The notes below the pieces were generated by a model, which searched no databases, had not been told where the DNA came from, and saw nothing but the letters and a program-made list of their open reading frames with translations. DNA of 64,000 bases, taken from Pseudomonas sp. Z8(2022). Its GTDB lineage: Bacteria; Pseudomonadota; Gammaproteobacteria; Pseudomonadales; Pseudomonadaceae. The stretch lies in the NCBI RefSeq assembly GCF_025837155.1, contig NZ_CP107549.1:3658001-3722000 (forward strand). Direction: 5' to 3'. The translations under genes were made by a program, and so were the position numbers. Positions 59,085-64,000 of the stretch are shown piece after piece. Every line of letters starts with the position of its first letter. Position 1 is the stretch's first letter.

Positions 59085-59087
59085 TCA

Positions 59088-59636
59088 TCAGCCGGCCGCA
59101 AGCGGCCTGTTTATGTAGCGCTCCAGCGCCGCCAGCGAATCGGGGCAATAGGGCAGACGATGGGTTTCTTCCAGCGCCTGCTCGACGCTGATAAAGCGCG
59201 CTTCCAGCACCTCCTCGGGCTGCAGCACCAGCGGCGCGTCGGACACGGCCGAGTAGGCCACGCACCACAGGCGGCTTTCCGGCGCGTCGTAGAGAAAGTG
59301 CGCATGCTCGACCAGCTCGGCATCGACGATACCCAGCTCTTCGGCCAGTTCGCGCTCGGCGGAGAGCCGGTAATCCTCGCCTTCCAGCACCATGCCGCCG
59401 GCAGCCACGTCCCAGTAACCGGGATACAGCGCCTTGCTCAAGGTGCGCCGGTGCACGCACAGCAACCCCGCCGAGTTGAACAACAGGATGTAGGTGCCGC
59501 GTCCGATCAGCCGACGCTCGCGCAGCTCGGCGCGGGAAACGCCGCCCAGTGGCTGGTCGTGCTCATCGACCCAGGCGACCCGCTCCTGATCCGAAGCGGC
59601 ACGATGCGCCGCCTCGGTCGCGGAAATCGCGTCCAT
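59088..59636 (-). CDS. NUDIX hydrolase
   Basis: The 182-aa protein has a complete NUDIX box: GMVLEGE, then seven residues, then RELAEELGI (G-x5-E-x7-REUxEExGU). The Mg site is intact. The N-terminal part (VAWVDEHDQPLGGVSRAEL) resembles isopentenyl-diphosphate-isomerase-like or YfcD-type NUDIX proteins. It hydrolyses an X-diphosphate; the substrate is unknown. Its start overlaps the DUF2333 stop by one base (TGATG), so they are translationally coupled. Confidence 0.92.
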   Translation of the reverse strand: MDAISATEAAHRAASDQERVAWVDEHDQPLGGVSRAELRERRLIGRGTYILLFNSAGLLCVHRRTLSKALYPGYWDVAAGGMVLEGEDYRLSAERELAEELGIVDAELVEHAHFLYDAPESRLWCVAYSAVSDAPLVLQPEEVLEARFISVEQALEETHRLPYCPDSLAALERYINRPLAAG

Positions 59637-60691
59637 CAACCTTGGCTCAGCAACTGCCGCAGGTCGATCAGGCCGGCGTTGGCGCGGGAGATGTAGTTGG
59701 CCATCACCAGCGAGTGGTTGGCGAGGATGCCGTAGCCACTGCCATTGAGGACCATCGGGCTCCACAGGGTCGCCTGCGCGGCCTCCAGCTCGCGGATGAT
59801 CTGGCGCACGCTGACGGTGGCGTTCTTCTTCGCCAGCACGTCGGCAAAGTCCACTTCGATGGCGCGTAGCAGATGAGCCAGCGCCCAGGCCTGACCGCGG
59901 GCTTCATAGAAGACGTTGTCGATCTGCAGCCAGGGCGTCTCGTACACGCCGTCTCGCCCGATCAGACCGGACTCTTCGACGTCATTACCCACCTGCAGGT
60001 TCTCGTTCAGGCGCACCTGACCGACGCTGGCCGACAGACGCTGCGAAAGCGAACCAAGACGGGTGCCAGCATCGCCCAGCCAGTTGTTGAGGTTGTCGGC
60101 CCGGGCATAGAACTGCGCGTCCTTCTGACTCAGGTTGGCCAGATAGCGATCCAGCGACTTGATAGCTTCGCGATACTCGGACTCGGACGCAGGCAGTGCC
60201 CAGCTCTTGTTATCGAAGTGAAAGCGTGGTTCTGCCTTGGCCAGATCCGAGTTTTCCGTGGACTGCGACTGCGAGCGGGCGAAATCCTTGCGCAACGCAC
60301 GGGAGAAATCGCGCACCTGCACCAGCACGCCGTATTCCCAGCTCGGCATGTTGTCCAGCCACAGACCGGGCGGGGCGAGGTCGTTGGACAGGTAGCCACC
60401 CGGTTTGTCGAGCAGGGTGGTGGCGACCTGCTTGAGGGTTTCCACCGTGGTGTAACCGGTAACCATCTGCCGTTGCGCCTGCTGCGCCGCGGTCTGGGCA
60501 TGTTGCTGCACCTGGAAGGCAGACGGTTCCTGGCTCCAGTACCAACCGACCACCAGGGCGATCAGCAGATAGACACCGATCAGACCGCCCAGAGCCCGGG
60601 CGATCAGACTGCCGCCGCCGCGGCTGCCGCCCCCCGAAGCCTTGTCGGCGCCGTCCAGCGAGTTCGTCGCGCGATTCTTCCAGTCCAGCAT
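59636..60691 (-). CDS. DUF2333 family membrane protein
   Basis: The 351-aa protein starts at 60691 (MLDWKNRATNSLDGADKASG), with AGGA upstream. A Gly/Ser-rich cytoplasmic leader precedes one membrane helix (about 33-55, LGGLIGVYLLIALVVGWYW). The large remainder is helical and periplasmic, with LSQKDAQFYARADNLNNWLG. It belongs to DUF2333; function unknown. It is the first gene of a two-gene unit with the NUDIX gene and is divergent from gcbA. Confidence 0.87.
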   Translation of the reverse strand: MLDWKNRATNSLDGADKASGGGSRGGGSLIARALGGLIGVYLLIALVVGWYWSQEPSAFQVQQHAQTAAQQAQRQMVTGYTTVETLKQVATTLLDKPGGYLSNDLAPPGLWLDNMPSWEYGVLVQVRDFSRALRKDFARSQSQSTENSDLAKAEPRFHFDNKSWALPASESEYREAIKSLDRYLANLSQKDAQFYARADNLNNWLGDAGTRLGSLSQRLSASVGQVRLNENLQVGNDVEESGLIGRDGVYETPWLQIDNVFYEARGQAWALAHLLRAIEVDFADVLAKKNATVSVRQIIRELEAAQATLWSPMVLNGSGYGILANHSLVMANYISRANAGLIDLRQLLSQG

Positions 60692-60949
60692 GGCAGTGTC
60701 CTTTTTCAAGCGAATTCGAGTGTTCGACCGCAACCGGCCCAACGGGTTGCGACCTGCTGCGCACTATAAGACAAGCCTGCAGCAAAACGCAGGCAACGAA
60801 GGCAAACTTACGGCTGGGACGGGAAAACTATCTTTATGTCGCTTATTCGACAGAAAAACGGGCGCCAAATGATCGACGGCAATGCCAGCATCTCCGCCAA
60901 GTGATAGCATCACGCCACTACTGACCCAACCACCTTAAGAAGTCGGCCC

Positions 60950-62563
60950 ATGACCGAGCACCCGGACCCCAGTCGCGATCGCCTCAAACATCACTTCGCC
61001 CAGCGCGTGATTAACCAGGCACGGCAGGTTCTGGAAGTCTGGCAGCGCCTGCAACGCAGTGAATGGAACGACGCCGGCATGGCCGAGCTGACCGAGGCCA
61101 ACCTGCGCCTGCTGCGTTATGCCGAGCGTTTCGAACAGACCGAACACGCGCAACTGGCACAGAACATCGGAGCCAGCCTGGACGAGGTGGCGGAAAACCG
61201 TGGCCGCCTCAACAGCAACCTGATCGCCCAGCTCAACCAGTCCATGCAGCGCCTGTCCCGCACCGGCCTGCGCCACGGCGACACCTTCGAACAGACCTTC
61301 CTGCCCCCCCTGCGCAAGCCGGTCTACATCGCCCTGCAGGACGCCAAGCGCGCCGAACGCCTGGCCCAGCAGCTGGAGTTCTTCGGCCTGGCGGCGCAAG
61401 CCCTGAGCGATGAGCGCGCCTTCCGCGCCGCCATCAGCGAACGACACCCCGCCGCTATTGTCATGGACGTCGACTTCGCCGGCGCCGGACTGGTGCTCGC
61501 GAACTCGGTGCAGGAAGGTCTGGAACACAAGATTCCGATGCTGTTCTTCAGTCACTGCGATACCGACACGCCGACCCGCCTGGCCGCGGTACGCGCTGGC
61601 GGCCAGGAGTTCTTCACCGGCTCGCTGGATGCCTCGAGCCTGCTCGAACGCATCGAAGTGCTGACCCACGTGTCGCAGTACGATCCGTACAAGGTGCTGA
61701 TCGTCGACGATTCCAAGGCCCAGGCGACCCATACCGAGCGCGTGCTCAACAGCGCCGGCATCCTCACCCACACGCTTACCGAACCGATCCAGGCGATGGA
61801 CGCGCTGGCCGAGCTGCAGCCGGACCTGATCATCCTCGACATGTACATGCCCGAGTGCAACGGCACCGAGCTGGCCAAGGTGATTCGCCATAACGACCGC
61901 TACGTCAGCGTGCCGATCATCTACCTGTCGGCCGAGGACGATCTGGACAAGCAGCTCGACGCCATGAGCGAGGGCGGCGACGACTTCCTGACCAAACCGA
62001 TCAAGCCACGCCATCTGATCGCCACCGTGCGCAACCGCGCGGCGCGTGCGCGCAACCTCAAGGCACGCATGGTGCGTGACAGCCTGACCGGCCTGTACAA
62101 CCACACCCACACCCTGCAGCTGCTCGAGGACGCCTGCTTCCGCGCGCGCCGCGAAGAGCGACCGCTGGCCTTCGCCATGCTCGATATCGACCACTTCAAG
62201 AAGGTCAACGACACCTACGGTCACCCCATGGGCGACCGGGTGATCAAGAGTCTGGCGCTGTTCCTCAAGCAACGCCTGCGCAAGACCGACCACATCGGCC
62301 GTTACGGTGGCGAAGAGTTCGCCGTGGTGCTGCCGGATACCGACGAGAAATCGGCACTCAAGGTACTGGAGGAGATTCGCCAGCGTTTCGCCGAAATCCA
62401 CTACCCGGCGCAGCCACAGGATCTGTCCTGCACCTTCAGCTGCGGCATTGCCATGCTGCAACCGGGGCTGGACAGCAACGCGCTGTCCAAGCGTGCCGAC
62501 GAAGCGCTGTACAAGGCCAAAAATGCCGGCCGCAACCGGGTGGAGCTGTACAGCGGCGAGTGA
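60950..62563 (+). CDS. gcbA: GcbA-type response-regulator diguanylate cyclase
   Basis: The 537-aa protein has an N-terminal helical region (1-120), a degenerate REC-like domain (about 122-235, AIVMDVDF), and a canonical REC (about 243-360, KVLIVDDS, IILDMYMPE, LTKPIKPRH). The GGDEF domain has GGEEF and a preceding RxxD (RKTD) inhibitory site. P. aeruginosa GcbA (PA4843) has this order, length and neighbourhood; there it raises cyclic-di-GMP in initial attachment. The partner kinase is not in the window. Its stop codon sits in a small hairpin (62552-62572). Confidence 0.88.
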   Translation: MTEHPDPSRDRLKHHFAQRVINQARQVLEVWQRLQRSEWNDAGMAELTEANLRLLRYAERFEQTEHAQLAQNIGASLDEVAENRGRLNSNLIAQLNQSMQRLSRTGLRHGDTFEQTFLPPLRKPVYIALQDAKRAERLAQQLEFFGLAAQALSDERAFRAAISERHPAAIVMDVDFAGAGLVLANSVQEGLEHKIPMLFFSHCDTDTPTRLAAVRAGGQEFFTGSLDASSLLERIEVLTHVSQYDPYKVLIVDDSKAQATHTERVLNSAGILTHTLTEPIQAMDALAELQPDLIILDMYMPECNGTELAKVIRHNDRYVSVPIIYLSAEDDLDKQLDAMSEGGDDFLTKPIKPRHLIATVRNRAARARNLKARMVRDSLTGLYNHTHTLQLLEDACFRARREERPLAFAMLDIDHFKKVNDTYGHPMGDRVIKSLALFLKQRLRKTDHIGRYGGEEFAVVLPDTDEKSALKVLEEIRQRFAEIHYPAQPQDLSCTFSCGIAMLQPGLDSNALSKRADEALYKAKNAGRNRVELYSGE

Positions 62564-62572
62564 TTCGCCGCT
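62552..62572. terminator. inverted repeat across the gcbA stop codon
   Basis: The arms agcggcga (62552-62559) and tcgccgct (62565-62572) flank a 5-base loop that contains the TGA of gcbA. No T-tract follows, so termination is uncertain. Confidence 0.4.
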
Positions 62573-62780
62573 ACGTCGCGAGGCGTGACGCAGCGCAGGC
62601 GTTTCGCGCCTGATCGACTGCGACATGGCGGCGCATGGGCAGCTCGCCGGGAACTCGGCAAAACCGACCATCTCCAAGCGTCCGTGCATCCCCGGCGCCG
62701 GACGCTCCAGTATGGTGTCGACCATGCGGCGAGGCGCTTTCCGGTATCATGCCGCTACCTTTCGCCGAGATATTCGCTCG

Positions 62781-64000
62781 ATGTCACTGCGCCGACTATT
62801 GCTTCCTTTGCTTCTACTCTGCCTGAGCCTGCCCGCTGGCGCCGGCCTGTTCGATCAGCGCCCGCCAGCCTCGCCGCTTGGCGCACCGCTGAACAACAGC
62901 AGCGATTTCCTGCCCGTACGCGAAGCCTTCAAACTGAGCCTGGTAAGCAGCGATACGCAGTCGGTGACGCTGCGCTTCGTCGCCACCGAGGGGTATTACC
63001 TCTACCGCCACCGCTTCAACTTCAGTGTCGAACCAGCCGACCTGGTGCTCGGCGAGGCGGAGCTGCCCGCCGGCCAGGCCAAGCACGACGAATTCTTCGG
63101 TGATGTCGAGGTTTACTACGGCGTGCTGGATATCCGCCTGCCGCTGGACAACCCGGACAACCGCCCGCTGCGTCTGCAGGTCGGCTACCAGGGCTGTGCC
63201 GACAAGGGCCTGTGCTATCCGCCGGAGACCGAGGCCATCGAGATCGGCGACATGCCGACAGCCAGCGGCGATACGGCGTCTGTCACGGCCAACTGGAACT
63301 GGAAGGAGCTGGCGCTGTTCTTTCTTGGCGGCCTGGCACTGACGTTCACTCCCTGCGTACTGCCGATGCTGCCGATCCTCTCCGGGGTGGTACTGCGCGG
63401 CCAGCTCGGCGGCCTGCGCAGCCTGACCCTGTCCTTGGCCTACGTTGTGTCGATGGCCTGCTGCTTCGCCATTCTCGGCACGCTGATGGGGCTGTTCGGA
63501 GCAGGTCTCAACCTGCAGGCGCGTCTGCAATCTCCATGGGTACTGGTGCCCTTCGCCGCCTTCTTCGCGGTATTCGCCCTGGCCATGTTCGGCCTGTTCG
63601 AACTGCGCATGCCACGCGCCATCAGCGAACCGCTGGATCGCCTGGCCGGCAAGACCCATGGTGGCTCGCACCTCAATGCCGCCCTGCTCGGCATTCTCTC
63701 CAGCCTGCTGGTCAGCCCCTGCGTTTCGGCACCCCTGGCCGGCGCGCTGCTTTATATCAGCGCCAGCGGCGATGCCCTGGGCGGTGGCCTGAAGCTGCTC
63801 GCGCTCGGCCTTGGCATGGGCACGCCGCTGGTGCTGTTCGCAGTCGGTGGCGGCGCGCTGCTGCCGAAAACCGGTACCTGGATGGTCACCGTACGCAACG
63901 CCTTCGGCGTGCTGCTGCTGGCCGTTTCGGTCTGGCTACTCGAGCGCGTCCTGCCGGGCAGCCTCAGCCTGGCACTCTGGGGTCTGCTCGCTGGCGGCGT
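62781..64000 (+). CDS. dsbD: thiol:disulfide interchange protein DsbD, partial
   Basis: The first 406 codons are in the window; the C-terminal thioredoxin domain is beyond the right edge. A signal peptide (MSLRRLLLPLLLLCLSLPAG) leads to a periplasmic N domain with the cysteine pair in GYQGCADKGLCYPP. The membrane domain then begins near residue 174, with LTFTPCVLPMLP and SSLLVSPCVSAPLAG holding the two central cysteines. DsbD moves electrons from cytoplasmic thioredoxin to periplasmic thiols, including cytochrome c maturation. A weak TATCAT lies at 62745-62750. It follows gcbA, as in P. aeruginosa. Confidence 0.93.
   Translation, partial: MSLRRLLLPLLLLCLSLPAGAGLFDQRPPASPLGAPLNNSSDFLPVREAFKLSLVSSDTQSVTLRFVATEGYYLYRHRFNFSVEPADLVLGEAELPAGQAKHDEFFGDVEVYYGVLDIRLPLDNPDNRPLRLQVGYQGCADKGLCYPPETEAIEIGDMPTASGDTASVTANWNWKELALFFLGGLALTFTPCVLPMLPILSGVVLRGQLGGLRSLTLSLAYVVSMACCFAILGTLMGLFGAGLNLQARLQSPWVLVPFAAFFAVFALAMFGLFELRMPRAISEPLDRLAGKTHGGSHLNAALLGILSSLLVSPCVSAPLAGALLYISASGDALGGGLKLLALGLGMGTPLVLFAVGGGALLPKTGTWMVTVRNAFGVLLLAVSVWLLERVLPGSLSLALWGLLAGG

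Larger units (their letters stand above)
58732..59087. other. intergenic region between yciH and the NUDIX gene, with repeats
   Basis: The 356 bases hold no convincing gene. The left part should carry the yciH promoter. The right part holds two inverted repeats, described separately. Confidence 0.6.

Overview
The window is a piece of a high-GC gammaproteobacterial chromosome, almost certainly Pseudomonas in the broad sense (P. mendocina / P. alcaligenes-like). The reasons are gene content and local order: morA-glyA, the mapZ-type PilZ gene near radA, fdnGHI-fdhE-selAB-selC, and speA-yciH-nudix-DUF2333-gcbA-dsbD all follow orders I recall from P. aeruginosa. Other signs are Anr-type TTGAT-N4-ATCAA sites, a cyanide-insensitive oxidase, and short REP-like inverted repeats between genes. 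No prophage, plasmid backbone or CRISPR array is visible; the only mobile element is an IS1182-type IS cut by the left edge.

Layout. 1-1300: IS element, apparently inserted in the terminator of a tRNA operon. 1305-1635: tRNA-Asn/Pro/Lys operon with its promoter. 1753-4465: DUF1631 protein plus a PilZ protein, ending in a bidirectional terminator shared with ettA. 6553-12185: morA (multi-PAS GGDEF-EAL) and glyA. 12247-17009: DUF3015 protein, PilZ (MapZ-like), CobW-type GTPase, a possible 44-aa gene, radA, GNAT. 17047-19282: two small YdcH/DUF465 paralogues around a perfect Anr box, and a TerC-CBS membrane protein. 19565-21534: fpr and rlmG, divergent. 21562-24335: cioA-cioB-DUF2474 oxidase operon with an upstream Anr box. 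24544-29733: thiolase, SDR reductase, AraC regulator and MaoC hydratase, an acyl-CoA set. 29855-33469: MazG-like, cmoM, two DUF4136 lipoproteins, GNAT, DsrE and a GcvH-like lipoyl protein. 33481-42683: a self-contained selenium module in which tRNA-Sec, SelB and SelA serve the selenoprotein FdnG, with FdnH, FdnI and FdhE. 42847-48231: YdcZ-type transporter, chemoreceptor, pbpC and a DUF559 protein bracketed by REP repeats. 48378-58239: alpha-2-macroglobulin, MATE exporter, GAF-GGDEF cyclase, DUF2214 protein, speA. 58360-64000: yciH, NUDIX, DUF2333, gcbA, and dsbD cut by the right edge.

Two themes connect the genes. First, cyclic-di-GMP: three GGDEF proteins (one also with EAL), two PilZ receptors, and a DUF1631 protein directly upstream of one PilZ gene. 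Second, respiration and oxygen: two perfect Anr boxes and one near-match, the cyanide-insensitive quinol oxidase, the selenium formate dehydrogenase and a DsbD electron conduit. The best candidates for undescribed biology are the Anr-box small-protein genes (17047-17642 and 14737-14871), the GNAT/DsrE/GcvH-like trio beside selC, and the DUF1631-PilZ pair. Gene names taken from P. aeruginosa rest on memory of gene order and on motifs, not on a search.
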